A program made the position numbers and the translations under genes. From Membranipora membranacea (lineage: Eukaryota; Bryozoa; Gymnolaemata; Cheilostomatida; Membraniporidae), in the NCBI GenBank assembly GCA_914767715.1, contig OU612071.1, positions 2,172,001 to 2,232,000 on the forward strand: a DNA stretch of 60,000 bases, written 5' to 3'. Below, piece after piece: positions 1 through 12,700 of the stretch (within the stretch, counting starts at the first letter, position 1; the number at the start of each line of letters is the position of its first letter). The notes below the pieces were generated by a model. That model ran no database searches. It was not told where the DNA came from and was given only the letters and a program-made list of their open reading frames with translations.

Positions 1-310
1 GTCTTGGGATCAGCTTTGAACTTACTATCGGTCTCAGCTGCTAGAGCTGACTTAGCCTGATGTATTTCACGTTGAAGCTGTGATCGTAAGCTTCGTAGTT
101 CATTGTGATTTTGAATATGGAGAGCTTTGTTCCAGAGTGACAGCAGCTGTTTGATTTTACTGTTTATCCATGGTTTGTGGTTGTACACTTTCTTCTTGAC
201 TGTGGGGATGCACTCATCAATGCAGAACTTTAGGTAGTCATTGAATATTGTGGCTTGTGTATCTATATCCCCATTGTTGGTGTCTAGAATGGCAGACCAG
301 TCAGAGGTAT
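1..310 (-). pseudogene. Non-LTR retrotransposon fragment (linker before reverse transcriptase)
   Basis: Read on the minus strand, about 300-1 is open and gives a segment typical of the region between endonuclease and reverse transcriptase in CR1/Jockey-like elements: a FNDYLKFCIDECIPTV stretch, then KPWINSKIKQLL and a basic helix rich in Q, K and R. The open frame is broken by an in-frame TAA near 320, with the neighbouring frame open beyond it, so a frameshift is likely. The other end is cut by the window edge. Recognition is from the family pattern only; no catalytic domain is visible here. Confidence 0.6.
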
Positions 311-412
311 CCAGGCAGTTTTAGAGCTTAAGAATGTTTCCATTACTCCAGATCTGTTTTGTGACATACCTGGGTTTGGTGGTGGAATCAGTCTGTCTAT
401 GGTCTTTGGCAG

Positions 413-811
413 GTGAGATGCGACCTCACAGAGCAGCTCAGCATGCCACAGCATATTGTGATCGCGAACCAAAGACCAGACTTAATTGTTTGGTCTGACA
501 AAGAAAAAGCACTAATACTGATGGAATTGACGGTGCCTTGGGAAGAAAATATCTCATACGCGCATGAGAGAAAACTGACAAGATACGAAGATCTGGTCAC
601 ACAATGCCAGGACAAAGATTGGAATTTCGAATTATTTGCAGTGGAAATTGGCTGCCGTGGATTCATGGCTAGATCAGCTACCAAACTTCTGACTAGAGTT
701 GGGCTTTCAGGAAGAGCACTCAAACAAGCCACGAAAAGCATAGTACATGAGGCAGAAAGCGCATCTGCATGGATTTGGCAACAGCACTGTGTGAAGACAA
801 AAGCTAAGTAA
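413..811 (+). CDS. Retroelement-associated PD-ExK-like ORF, C-terminal piece
   Basis: A 132-residue open frame ending in TAA. It contains RPDLIVW, then ILMELTVPWEE and a KLTRYEDL helix, followed by an EIGCRGF strand. This succession (PD, then E-L-T-V-P, then K/R-x-x-R-Y) is seen in many invertebrate and fish repeat-derived proteins and resembles a PD-(D/E)xK nuclease core: D in RPD and E in ELT would be the metal ligands. A cag/GT-like junction near 410 suggests that an upstream exon or element part is missing. It is probably the tail of a mobile-element protein rather than a host gene. Orientation is opposite to the fragment at 1-310, so the two need not belong together. Confidence 0.5.
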   Translation: MRCDLTEQLSMPQHIVIANQRPDLIVWSDKEKALILMELTVPWEENISYAHERKLTRYEDLVTQCQDKDWNFELFAVEIGCRGFMARSATKLLTRVGLSGRALKQATKSIVHEAESASAWIWQQHCVKTKAK

Positions 812-2150
812 TCCTATGACTTTTAAGCTGGTGTATAACACACTCATTTTGTTTTGTGGAGTTTGCCAGCATTTAATTCCTTTTGTTATAATCCTTGTTA
901 GGATTAGAATGATGGGATTAAGTGATGATGAGCAAACTGCTTGAGGTAGAAGGCTAAGCAAGATTATGCCTTTAATACTCGAATTAAAGTAGTTTAATCT
1001 CTGCAGGGTGAAAAATCAAAGTGAGTCTGAGTTAGATCTAAGGTATTACAAACATAGGATTAAAAGCTTGGCCCTCGCATAAAAGGCAGGCAGAGCGAGA
1101 CAGGAAATCACAGTCAGCCCACTGGCTGTAGCGCAAACAAGTCGTCTCTCTGACTTGTGTATGAGTTGTACTATGCTCAATGTGGTGAATTTGAGTGGCG
1201 AACGAGTGGCACCAGGGGCGGGTGCCTTGACGATAGCGACTTTGCGCCGATGAGTTGATGGAAAGCAAACCTCTATGCACTGGTTTGGCTTAGAGTATAA
1301 GCATGAGAGTGATGGGCGAACATTGTTGCACTGAAACAATGAAGAGTTGGCAGCCTCCCTGGTTGCGCAACAGCGTAAACACACCAATTATGTCAAACCA
1401 CCGAAACTGACAAAATGCACTGAGGGATCGATGAGATTGATTGAGATGCTCAGCAACACACAGGGGTGGCTTCATGCTGCTGGGGCCGGCCATGAGGAGG
1501 TTGTACTAGAGAAGGCCTCGAAACAGCGTTTGACTCATGGTTTCTAGCTGAAGATCTGTGTGTTGTGCAGTGGTACGCGCACCACTGTATGTTGTATCTC
1601 TGCAACCCATTATATTATCTAATTTCAATTTCCAACAGTAATAAGATACCACTGTATGTAACTACATTGTAGCAATATTCTTGTGGGTTTCCTGTGCCCA
1701 TGTCTTACAACTATCGTGATGATTGCAATATATTTTCAGAATCAGTTGGCCAGCGTTCAGATACTGTAAACAGAGTGATCAACCTCTCTGATCTTGATTC
1801 TGTACTAACCATTAGTGATGATGATCTCCATGCTTTTAATGGTAAGACACACCCATCATTCGAATGTTTCACAGGGAAGATAGTCATTGGCTTGGTAGCA
1901 GCCAAATCAAAAATAATCTCATGCAATTTGGGCTTCATCTTACATTGTTCAATTGCAACTTTTTTTTGCTGCGACACCGCCAACAATGGTTCGTTATTGG
2001 CTCTCGCTTTAGACTACGGCCCACTGTGGTGATTTTCCCCTTTTTGAGTTTAAATATAATATGCATGAAGCTTAGTTCAATGCAGCAGTTGTCCTCTTTT
2101 TGTCAGTGAGGCTGCAACTCGTAAACATTATACATAAATTATAATTCAAA
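812..2150. other. No convincing gene
   Basis: Short open frames on both strands overlap each other and show no known domain or matching splice signals. The stretch at 1040-1560 has a slightly higher GC content and may be the 3' part of the retroelement at 413-811, but nothing in it proves this. Confidence 0.4.
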
Positions 2151-2211
2151 ATGGCGGCCCCCATGCAAAAAGAAAAGTTTTCACAAGGGAGAGGAAAAAG
2201 CAAGGAAACAT
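2151..2211 (+). CDS. Possible first coding exon of an unknown gene
   Basis: An ATG in a good context (aaaATGG) opens a short basic peptide, beginning MAAPMQKEKF and ending GKSKETW, that runs into a strong donor (GTAAGT) in phase 2. No following exon could be joined on the plus strand, where the ankyrin gene lies on the other strand. It may be the surviving start of a Myb/SANT-like or transposon gene, or chance. Confidence 0.2.
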
Positions 2212-2578
2212 GGTAAGTTCAGTCAGTTCACTGACCTAAATGGGTTGCCAACATGTGTTGGGGGTACTGTTAGTATATGCACTTGCATACTGTTAGCATA
2301 TGCATTTTGCATTTAGGTTTGAAATCAAATGCTAAGACTGAAATATCTGAGAACAGGCCTGTCGGCAGTCGGCAGGTCGGCAAAGTTCCGGCGCCGATTT
2401 AAAAGGTTGACACAGGACTCTTAATTAGACTAAGACCTTTCATATCTTTTCAATTATAGGGAGGCGCTTAAGTAGCTTAAACCAATCACATCAAAATGCT
2501 CCTTTCAAAACCAAAACAACAGTGTGTGCATGGATAAATAATAAAGCTTAGATGTGAGTTCAGTGGTGAGAAACTTAC

Positions 2579-5004
2579 CCTAAGAGCATGTTGCCGCTGA
2601 TGATAAATCTTTGACTTGGACTCGTAAATCCCAGCCAGAGCACTCAGATGAGACTGCTGCGATTCAAAATCCCTGATTCCTCTCTGCATGTAGCTTTCCT
2701 GGAATAAGCTCTTAATCCTCTGTATCTTCAATTAAAAGGAATGAACAAAATCTTTTTTCTTTTTGTTTGCAACCGAGATATCCCAACTGAGAACAAATTT
2801 GAATCATACTCTTTTAAAGATTGGCAAACTAAAAATCTATGAAATACAGAAGTTTGTAGAAATTATTTATTTTGAGAGATCAACACTGCTTTGGATTACT
2901 TTTTTAATTATCATTTTAGTAGTTTCACTTTGTAACTAATCAAGGTGAGTCAAAAGGTAAGCTACCACCTTTTGGCATTTTATTATTGTAAAAGCTCTTT
3001 TCATTGGCCTAATCTTGGTATTCGTCTACTTTCCTTTTCAGTTGTATTTCGGATGTGAAATGTACAAGTTTTTAGATTAAGTTTTTTCCAATAAACTTCC
3101 TTACATAGAATATAAAAGTCAGCACACTGTTATATAGATGCCTTATTAGCTCAAACACATCCGGATATATGACATTCACTGCATTATTTTAACCACTTTC
3201 CATTTTTTGAGAAAACAAAAAACTGAGAAGTATCAATATCCAGATATGCATATAAAGATTCCAATCCTAATTTCTCTTTTTCTTCTTATAGTTTAACGCA
3301 GAATAATGAGGACCTCAATCAGAGTTCGTTCTATATTAAATACGTCTCACGCCTAACTGGACTTGATTTTACCGTACCTAAAAAGATAACATCAATTTAC
3401 ACTATCCCTTATGGCAGATAAGCAATTTACAATGAGAGTACTTCTCACCTACCTTTGCATTGAATGCTCTTTCTGAACTTTTCTTGTATTTCTTAACCTC
3501 CGAATCTGTCCTACGGCCTTCAATATTGAAGATTGCTTGCAGCCGCTGTTCTGGTGTTAGATTATGTAGAAGAGCCCTCACTGTGTCTGTGTGACCATCC
3601 CATGATGCCGAGCCTAAAGCTGTCCCACCATATTTAGTCTTATTAGAGATGAGCTGAGTCTGTGTGGCCTCGGAATGATGCCATGTATAAAGCTGTCTCA
3701 CCACCATTATCCTCTATAGAGATGAGCTTCAGCTGCTGTTCTGATGTTAGAGTATCTAATAGAGCCTTAACTGTGTCTGTGTGACCTCCCTCTGATGCCC
3801 TGTATAAAGCTGTCACACCATCCTTATCTTCTATAGAGATGAGCTGCAGCTGCTGTTCTGGTGGTAGATTATCTAATAAAGCCTTCACTGTGTCTGTGTG
3901 ACCTCCCTCTGATGCCCTGTGTAAAGCTGTCCTACCATATTTAGTCTTATTAGAGTTGAGCTGCAGCTGCTGATCTGGTGGTAGAGTATCTAATAGAGCT
4001 TTCACTGTGTCTGTGTGGCCTCGGAATGATGCCACGTGTAAAGCTGTCTCACCACCATTATCCTCTATAGAGATGAGCTTCAGCTGCTGTTCTGATGTTA
4101 GAGTATCTAATAGAGCCTTAACTGTGTCTGTGTGACCTCCCTCTGATGCCCTGTATAAAGCTGTCACACCATACTTATCTTCTATAGAGATGAGCTGCAG
4201 CTGCTGTTCTGGTGGTAGAGTATCTAATAAAGCCCTCACTGTGTCTGTGTGACCATCCCTTGATGCCACGTGTAAAGCTGTCCATCCAGGTTTAGTCTTA
4301 TTAGAGATGAGCTTCAGTTGCTGTTCTGGTGGTAGATTATCTAATAAAGCCCTCACTGTGTCTGTGTGACCTCCCTCTGATGCCCTGTGTAAAGCTGTCC
4401 GACCATATTTAGTCTTATTAGAGATGAGCTGCAGCTGCTGTTCTGGTGGTAGATTATCTAATAAAGCCCTCACTGAGTCTGTGTGGCCTCGGAATGATAC
4501 CCTGTATAAAGCTGTCTCACCACCATTATCCTCTATAGAGATGAGCTTCAGCTGCTGTTCTGATGTTAGAGTATCTAATAGAGCCTTAACTGTGTCTGTG
4601 TGACCTCCCTCTGATGCCCTGTATAAAGCTGTCCTCCCATGTTTAGTCTTATTAGAGATGAGCTGCAGCTGCTGATCTGGTGGTAGAGTATCTAATAGAG
4701 CCTTCACTGTGTCTGTGTGACCTCGCTCTGATGCCCTGTATAAAGCTGTACTACCATCCTTATCTTCTATAGAGATGAGCTTCAGCTGCTGTTCTGATGT
4801 TAGAGTATCTAATAGAGCCCTCACTGAGTCTGTGTGACCTCGGAATGATGCCACGTGTAAAGCTGTCCTACCATATTTATCCTCTATAGAGATGAGCTTC
4901 AGCTGCTGATCCGGTGGTAGAGTATCTAATAGAGCCTTCACTGTGTCTGTGTGACCTTCCTGTGCTGCAAGTAATAAAGAGTCTGATAAGCCAAGATCCA
5001 TCAT
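2579..5004 (-). CDS. Ankyrin-repeat protein with 39-residue repeats, frameshifted
   Basis: The first coding exon starts at ATG 5004 (a stop lies in frame just upstream) and runs through about 11 ankyrin repeats in 453 codons. Each repeat is 39 residues rather than the usual 33, with the core GRTALHVAS..GHTDTVKALLD and an extra LPPEQQLQLIS loop. Near 3660 a 44-bp deletion between CTG triplets shifts the frame; a further repeat then continues in another frame to a donor at 3453 (AAAG/GTAGGT). Exon 2 (2579-2725, 49 codons, phase 0 at both ends) adds a helical tail starting IQRIKSLFQES and ends at a second GTAAGT donor, so more exons follow that I could not place. Ankyrin repeats bind proteins; the partner is unknown. 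The gene is either broken, polymorphic, or the deletion is an assembly error. Confidence 0.75.
3540..4990 (-). repeat. 117-bp coding tandem repeat (ankyrin units)
   Basis: The ankyrin exon is a nucleotide-level tandem array with a period of 117 bp; for example the GTGTCTGTGTGACC motif recurs at 3771 and 3888. Units alternate between an EDKYG/EDNGG type and an NKTKYG type, which suggests a higher-order repeat. High identity between units indicates recent expansion or gene conversion. Confidence 0.85.
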
Positions 5005-6727
5005 TCTGCTCCGTCCAGTAGGTGGTTCTTATGTCTGATACCTAAATAACATAAATTTCAATGATTATAATGAGCAGCATTCAAGAGTAAATATCAGTGC
5101 AGATTTCAAAGGTTCATCTACAGATGGTTGTTTTGAGTTGATCTGTGGAGTCCTCTTGTCATAATTCAGTGCCAGAAAAGAGGGAGAGAAGTTTTATATA
5201 AATCACAATCTGTCATCCACACAAACCTTGATTTTGAATTGTGACTCAATACCAACTCCTGTTACTACACTATTCAGTCTTATTACGTTACATACAATTA
5301 GGTCCTTACTGTATATTGCGGTATTTCACAAATCTATGGATGGAATTTGTTTATGACTGAGAAGAATTTCCAAGATGAATGTGGCAAAGTTACATTGTTG
5401 TTGAAACTAGGGGTTTTAGAATAACTGATACAACTAAACTCAATACAATCAATAGAACAGGCTCACCTCAAATCACTGTTACAAATGTCTGACTTGCTCA
5501 AGCGAGATCTTCTCAGGACAGAGCTGTCAGTGGATTGTCCTCTCTACTAGCTACCAGCCTTTTGGTTGACTCTACAAGTAATATAATTCTCATATGAGCA
5601 ATCTAGCTGTCTTCATGAGTATACATATTGCACAGTAAACAGTCATAAGTAGAGTCAGTCTCCCAATCTTGCCTTCTTCGTTTTTTCATTGCTTTTTAGG
5701 TTTGGTCTACTTTTGTTGTTGTTTTTTTGGTGTTTTTGTCTGGATCCATAATATGTTATAATAATATATGAATATGTATTTAGTACAAAGGTATTATATG
5801 ATTCCTCGGTACGAAATATGATAGTAGTCTGTTTGCCGCTACGTGACTGACAGGTTTCTGGCTGCGTCATGTTATTTATACTTTTGTATTCGAACTACAT
5901 GTAAAAATGGGAGTTCCCTTCATTTATGTGTGGTGGGGCAAACTCCAAAGTAACATATGATGCCTTTTAGAATCAGGGAGGGTGGGACAGGTGGAGCTTG
6001 CATTCATCAAAATTGACCAATCAGAGCTCAGTATTTGCTCTCAATCATGGGTTCTGGACTGAAAATATTAAGATTTTTTTCAGTCTGACATGACATTTTT
6101 GGAAATAGTAATCTCACTCATATGAGCATTCTCTCAGTTATGATGTTATTGCCCCAGCCTAAATACATGTCAATCAATCCATATTTACCTAATATCACCT
6201 GACATCAAGCACAAGTGCTGATTGCAGCAGTGTTGGTAAACATTGAGATTAGCATAAAAAAAGTTTCAACTAGGTGTTTTTGATCACCTGTGTATCTGCA
6301 CTAATAATAGCATGTATACTGTCATTGTCATAAACGCCTCCCTCCCTAAACACGCATTTATTATACAAGCATCATAGATTCCATCAAGCCATTAATACAT
6401 GTGTGTCTGTTTTCATTACGTAGTAATACGCTGAAGCCCACCCACCTTTTTCTTACGTGGAGGGTTACTCAGAGTCATGAGGATTTTTGCCCATGTTCAT
6501 TGGCAATTCACTCTATTTTCTATGTAGCCTATATGTTACCATTTAGGGCATAAAAGTCTGTGCACAGCACTTTTTAATCAGTTCTTATTCTCAATACGAA
6601 CTCAATACAACTCTTGCACTTTACCCTACTATTAATTGCTATTAGGCCAGCAGCGGCTATACATAAAAGGCACTAAAAATTACATCTGTGTAAGTGTCTT
6701 GAACAGAGAAATTGAAGACTGTATCTG
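5005..6727. other. Region upstream of the ankyrin gene; no gene seen
   Basis: AT-rich DNA without convincing open frames. An acceptor-like TTATTTAG just upstream of the ankyrin start suggests that the 5' untranslated region is spliced. The 71-codon frame at 5655-5870 is low-complexity and not supported. Confidence 0.4.
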
Positions 6728-7186
6728 GTGTAGTTTTTTATGGCCCTTTGATGACACATATGTACCATTTCACAAATGGGGCAAAAAGGGGCGAATCCAA
6801 GTAAGAAACACGGAAAAGGGGGTTAAAAGGGCGTTTTTTGCAATTTAACTTCTCTTGGCAAAGTTCATAGAATGAAGCAGTGTCATTGAATTTCTTTTAT
6901 CAATATCATGCATATCTTGAGTAGTTTTTGGGAAAATATCATACTGCTAAACCCAATGGTTGACGTCTTACAAACAAATTGTAGTCACCCCTCGAACACA
7001 GTTGCGGCATAATAATAGGTTTTGTGCAAGCGTGCAAGAATAACAGTGACAAATGTACTTCTCATGTCATTTTTCATGATTTGTTTATAAAAAGACCCCA
7101 TCATAAAGTATCTGGTAGCAGTGTAATAATAAATTGAGAATATATGAGAAAGGGGTGGATCCAGTTGGGATGTGAAAAACAGGTAA
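6728..7186 (+). repeat. Dispersed direct repeat, copy 1
   Basis: About 460 bp beginning GTAGTTTTTTATGGCC matches 7461-7936 in the same orientation, about 733 bp downstream, at visibly reduced identity with small indels. Contains AATGGGGCAAAA and CCAAGTAAGAAAC. No coding capacity and no terminal inverted repeats recognised. Confidence 0.8.
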
Positions 7187-7460
7187 ACGTTTATGAAGTT
7201 TTATTCTGGTAAAGCTTGTAATCTGATTGAGTATTTTGAATTTAATAGCTATTTTAAATAGCACATAAGTTTCACTGCTAAAACAAAACTAAGAAAGGAT
7301 GCAAATTCATACTAGTTTAAAGGTCAAGGTCTTCATCATCGGTAATTTGGTCATACTCATCTTGCTGAGTGTCGTCCATGCCATTGTCGCATTGAAGGCA
7401 TCCACACAATTGCGTACAATGCAAACCGGCCTTCAAACATGAGCATCTACCGCTTTTGTC

Positions 7461-7936
7461 TGCGGTAGTTTTTTATGGCCGTTCTTATGGCGCATATGTA
7501 CTATTTTACAAATGGGGCAAAAGGGGGCGGATCCAAGTAAGAAACGTGGAAAAGGGGGTATATAGAGCGCTTTTTATCATTTAACTTCTTCCGGCGAAGA
7601 TCAGAGAATGAAGTGGCGTCATTGAAAATTTTTTTATCAATATCATGCGTGTCTTGAGTGATTTTTGAGAAAATATCATACTGCTAAATCCATCTATTGA
7701 CGTTTTACAGACAGATTGTAGACACCCCTCAAACACAGTTGTGGCATAAAAATAGGTTTTGCGCAACCTTTCCAGAATAACAGCGATAAATAAACTTCAT
7801 ATGTGATTTTCATTATCTTTTTATAAGAAGACCCTATTATAAAATAACTGGTAGCAGTCTAATTATGAATTGGGAATATATGGGGACAGGGTGGATCCAG
7901 TTAAGATGTGAAAAACTGTTAAGATGCGAAAAACAG
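7461..7936 (+). repeat. Dispersed direct repeat, copy 2
   Basis: Second copy of the repeat at 6728-7186. It ends with a short local duplication of AAGATGTGAAAAAC / AAGATGCGAAAAAC. The unique stretch between the copies (7187-7460) is AT-rich with no gene. Confidence 0.8.
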
Positions 7937-8167
7937 GTAGAGTCCAGAAACTTCTTGCCAATGAGTGATCAAAAAATTGCATTTAATAATAATTATCTCT
8001 CTGGGGTTACCTAGAATTGAGTGAAACTAGACCCGAATTTCGCTGCGAATCCAATTATGTAAAGTTCATAACTCTCAGAGTGCATATTCCTTCTACAGAG
8101 GCTAAGAAAAGACAAAAACGTTGCAAAATTTCGTTTTTTAATGAGCATTCTGTATGTGTATTATCTA

Positions 8168-8520
8168 CCAAGGCACAAACAGATCCTCTTGACTAATTGG
8201 AAGGTGAGATATATGTACAAACATTTATGTTAAATTGTTACATAAAAATACAATAAGTGAATACCAACAATAATATGACCTGTGTAAACAAGAAAGAAAG
8301 CAAAAAAAACGAGCATTTCCTGCTGTGAAAACCAGTATTGATAAATACATTCAAGGTACAAATCCTCTTCATTGACTAATTGGAAAGTAGATATTGGTAC
8401 AAGCCTGTATCAAATGAATATATACAGCAGTAAAACACATACCTGCAATGTGACCTATGTCAACGTGTGGGCATGCAACAAAGGACATCAAGAATATAAA
8501 ATTCATGTGATAACATGCTT
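8168..8520 (+). repeat. Diverged tandem pair of about 180 bp
   Basis: The words TGACTAATTGGAA and TGACCTRTGTNAAC occur in the same order in two adjacent segments (8168-8340 and 8343-8520), showing an old tandem duplication. No gene. Confidence 0.45.
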
Positions 8521-9610
8521 TAACACATATGCATGCAGAGTATTTTTGTACTTGGTCATCTTGTTAAATTTGGTGCTTCTTAGTCTTGGACTTTGGCAAT
8601 GATCTATGATCGGAATAGTTATTTTAAGCCTTTAAGTCTTCCTCCTTTCGCTGTATCACTGAAAGAATGATGAAACTCAAGATTAAGGAGCGGAAATATA
8701 ATCGCATAACTGGATCTCAACTCAAGTTAACAGCAGGAGGTAGAACAACCTATGAACAAAAAATGATTCTATCTCACATCACATCTAGCAGCTAAGTTAA
8801 AAAGCTTGCAAAACAAATCTGTTGGTGGAATATGTTATTCGTATAACAAGCAAGGAGATATATAAACACCTGGGGAGGAAGGGGGGGTATGGCTTTCTTG
8901 TAATGGATGTCAACTGCTTAGACCTAGGGATGACATATTTTACAAGCAGACTCTTCTTTAAATAAAACATAGATCCTGAAAAGGATATAACACTACAGAA
9001 ATAACCTATAGTTACCCTAGAGGAGTAATATTTGGCTTAGTTTAGCTAGTTTATGGGTGACTTAATGTTAGCTAGCACTAACTTTTGGCAAGCTGAGGTG
9101 AGAGTCTAAATGAAGTAAGGCTTGAATGTCACCTGTCTTAGGAGTGTGTGAAATGGTGAACATCTCCTGCAGCGAACTATTTACTCCTCTAGAGTTTTCA
9201 AGGTTTTGAACTATCCTTCACCTTTCATAAGTCTTCCTGGAATAGTATTTGATGGTAGTGTGCTTCTCTTGCCACATCATCAGAATTTCAAATATATAAT
9301 AGTAAGCTCTCTATTTCATTAGCTTGAGCCGCTTGGTACAAGCCATCTGAAAAAAAAGGAATCGAGCATATGTAATTCATAAACACTGAACAGTAAAGAG
9401 TAACCAAGCTGTCGCCTTGTTTCCGTTGTCATCATCACTACTAGATGTATCTTCATTCTAAAAACATAAATGATAGTTTGATAACACTGCTATCACAACA
9501 CATTAACACTACTAATAACAGAAGTGTTACGCCTTGCTAGTAGTAACAGCAATCTAGTCCCACTAGCATTAAAAGGCTGATGAGTAACTGGCATGCTTTA
9601 AATGTAGTGA
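8521..9610. other. No gene seen
   Basis: AT-rich sequence with no recognisable domain, RNA gene or repeat. Confidence 0.35.
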
Positions 9611-9750
9611 TTTGAACCACAGTCCTTCTGTAGTTGGTGCAAGTCCAGTGGTAGAGTGCCCCGGTGGTCGAGGCCTTTTTTCTCTTAGGCCTTGACCACT
9701 GGGGCACTCGACCACTGGACTTGCACCAACTACAGAAGGCCTGTGATTTG
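9611..9750 (-). repeat. tRNA-derived foldback hairpin, 53-bp stem
   Basis: Arms 9624-9676 and 9687-9739 are complementary at 50 of 53 positions, around a 10-nt loop. Two of the three exceptions would be G-U pairs in the plus-strand RNA. Each arm carries a tRNA-like A box (CAGTGGTAGAGTGCC; compare CAGTGGTAGAGCGC), and just outside on the minus strand is a B-box-like GTGGTTCAAATC. The sequence therefore looks like a tRNA-derived SINE folded back on itself. It is not a functional tRNA gene: no cloverleaf can be drawn. Confidence 0.7.
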
Positions 9751-12700
9751 GACTGGAGTAAGCTGTAATAGCGAAGTTCCTCCTTGCTGAAAGTAAGGTC
9801 AACAATTACATAGACCTATTTTTTTTTACATAAACCCAATCTTTTTAAATTATTGATTTTCTAATAATATTGATAACCTACCATCACATTGAAACACCTG
9901 GGATGAGGATAGGCTACTAGTACTAGAAGAGACACTAGTATGTTCATGAAATAAACAAATAAATGTACTTGTAGTAAACAAAAACATTGAAACCTGAAAG
10001 TGAAGTGAACAATCACAATCATTCATCTTAACACTCACATTTTTCCTGGTGTGGGCTTTCTGTGCAGCTGCTATACTCCATCAAGGGTTAACCAGGGGAA
10101 GGCAATTTCTAATTTATTCATGATCTGTACTACTCACCCTTGTAACATTTATTATTTGTCAATCTTGAATAATCTCGGCATTGAATAAGAGTGATGACAA
10201 TGATTGATGGTCAAAATTAACTAAGCAATGCCAAGATTAAAATTATTTTCCTATGTAGTTGAGAATTTCTGCATTTCTGAATATCTCCATTGTTGATCAT
10301 AGTCCCAAAAAAAAGCTTGCAGGTAAAAAGCCAAATGAATTATTTTAGCAAATTGAGAGCAGATAACTCCAAATTTATACAGCCCATTGTTTTTTATATG
10401 AGTTTGAATCCTCATGAAAAGTATATAAAAGTGGTTCAATAATGTGAGTGGCACTTAGGTGAGTTGGGGGAGTCTATTTTACACACCCATGCAGAAAACT
10501 TCATTCAGTCAAATGAATTTAAGCTTTATATATACCACTTTCCCATCCCCCTATCAATCCTTGACCCAGTATAGTTTTGTTATGCAAATCTCAGATAGCA
10601 GATTTTGTGAGCATAGAAAAATGTTCATTTCTATTGTCATCATTCTCCATTCTATCACAATATATATCCCATGATCATATGCATTATGATAGTAGCTAAT
10701 CTCTCTGATCCAGAGTAATTCAGTAGCTTCCTGCTGCTCAGGCTGTTTGTCTAGCAAAACCCAATCCTCAGCTTTGCTCAGAGCATTGTCCAGTTGCTGT
10801 TGTGACAATTTAATCAGTGGATTTTATCATATGCTCTGTGTTGTGGGAATTGATGCAGCAAGCCTCATGGTTGGCGGCCATCTTTTATAAACAAAAATGC
10901 TCTGCACTGTCATTGGCTAATCATCAAAATTATCCATTTTGATTGACTAAATGTTGCCAAGTAACTTTTGCAAGTTAGTTCTGCAGAAATATTGTAGAAT
11001 CTGCATCAGAAAATAATTTTAGCAAAACATTATTTATTGCCCCACTTATGGAATAGTACCACTTCAAAAATGCAAACAATAATGAATATCATTTGATTAT
11101 TTGCTATTAATTTTCTCTGTTCATCATCCTTACACACAATGAAACAATAATGAGGTGCTGCTGCTGGCCTATATGCGCTAGCTACGCAGAATTAACTAGA
11201 ATCAGTAAAAGCCGCACAAGTTGACATTCATACTAAATAACTATCAGTATTAATTCCTATGCGCTAGCCACGCAGAATTAATACTACACAAGTTCAATCA
11301 GACATATCCGCTAGTTCACTCCATTACTATAAACAAAGCACCAGTCAGAATGACAGCTCTCTACATGCACATGTTGTGATTAGCCTCGCTCGAGTTAACG
11401 CTCACACAAGTTGTGTATTGAAACAACCATCCGCTGGTTAATAACCAATTGCTCCGCAATCCTATGCTATGACATAAGTACATGTTAATCCCAGTCAACA
11501 GAACCCTCGCAATCTATATATATATAATTATATATATATATACCAATCAGCTAATTGACTAACTTAGATCAGAATAGGAGTTATCCTCCCTCGACGCACC
11601 AGTCAGATAACTCCCACTTCCGCTTTTAGTACATTCACATCTTAAATTTGAGTGGAAATGAGTTGAATCTTGGCCACATGTTGTTAATAAACCTCATAGC
11701 GGTTTTGAAACTAGACCGAGAACTCAAGAATGATACCAAAAACCTGATCCCTTAACAATCATTTGAAGTTTTCTTTCAGAATTTGGTAAATAATGGGACT
11801 GTTTTTGGTATGCATAGCTGTCTCCCATTTTATTGTAGGACGACAACTTGTCACATAGCCATAACCTTGCGACATTATACAAGTCTGCAATCACTGTATC
11901 AAAGTGCTCTCTGTTTATAGGCAGTACAGAGCACGCCTGGTGGTCAAACAAAACCTCTTTAGTCAGTGGTCTGTGCAGTGGGACTTGAACACAGGACTAC
12001 TTAGGTAATGCAATCATAATGACATCACTGAGTAATTTGACGTAATGCATCTACATGATGAAATGCACAACAACTATTCTCATCTGACACAATTCTCTAG
12101 TTTAATGATAACATGGCTCCACAATTAATCATGAATCGAACAAAAGCTACTAGAATAAAAGGTTGAGATACCTTTAAGCTCACTGTATGAGTAATGAAGT
12201 CTAAGCTCGATTACATCTGGATTAGTTGCTGCATACACAAGTCAAGTCCGTGTGTCCATATGTGTCGGAGTAATCGCTTGGATAATTATCGGTGTGATAA
12301 GATTAAACGATGCTATATTTAGCTGCTATTAATTGAGTTAACCCCGTTCAGTAATTAAAAGTGCCATAGAGCCTCGTAAACAACTCCCTCAGAAACAGTG
12401 CTTTTTACAAAGTCTACTTCAGGCCAACAAACTTTGAAAATGTAACTCTGATGACAATGAGTTATGAGAGACAGTATTCCCTAAGCTATAGACAATAGCT
12501 TGAATTCCTATGACGATGCGGCTCCAAAATAAGAAAGCCTTTATTAACCACATTTGATCCCTTTCAAGGACACAAACTGCCTTGCCTGTAACGGCTGCCT
12601 ATTCCCTGACATTTTGTTCGACAAGTTTGCTGCGATTGGCAGCTAATCAATCCCAATCAATCAATCTAATCCCAATGGTGACGTTAAAACAATCACGGAA

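Noticed and set aside
1694-2032. 112-codon open frame on the plus strand
   Set aside because: No domain or composition typical of a protein; overlapped by a minus-strand frame of similar length and no splice context.
10554-10808. Exon-like minus-strand piece (QQLDNALSKAEDWVLLDK)
   Set aside because: Protein-like wording but no donor on the 3' side and no neighbouring exon to join.
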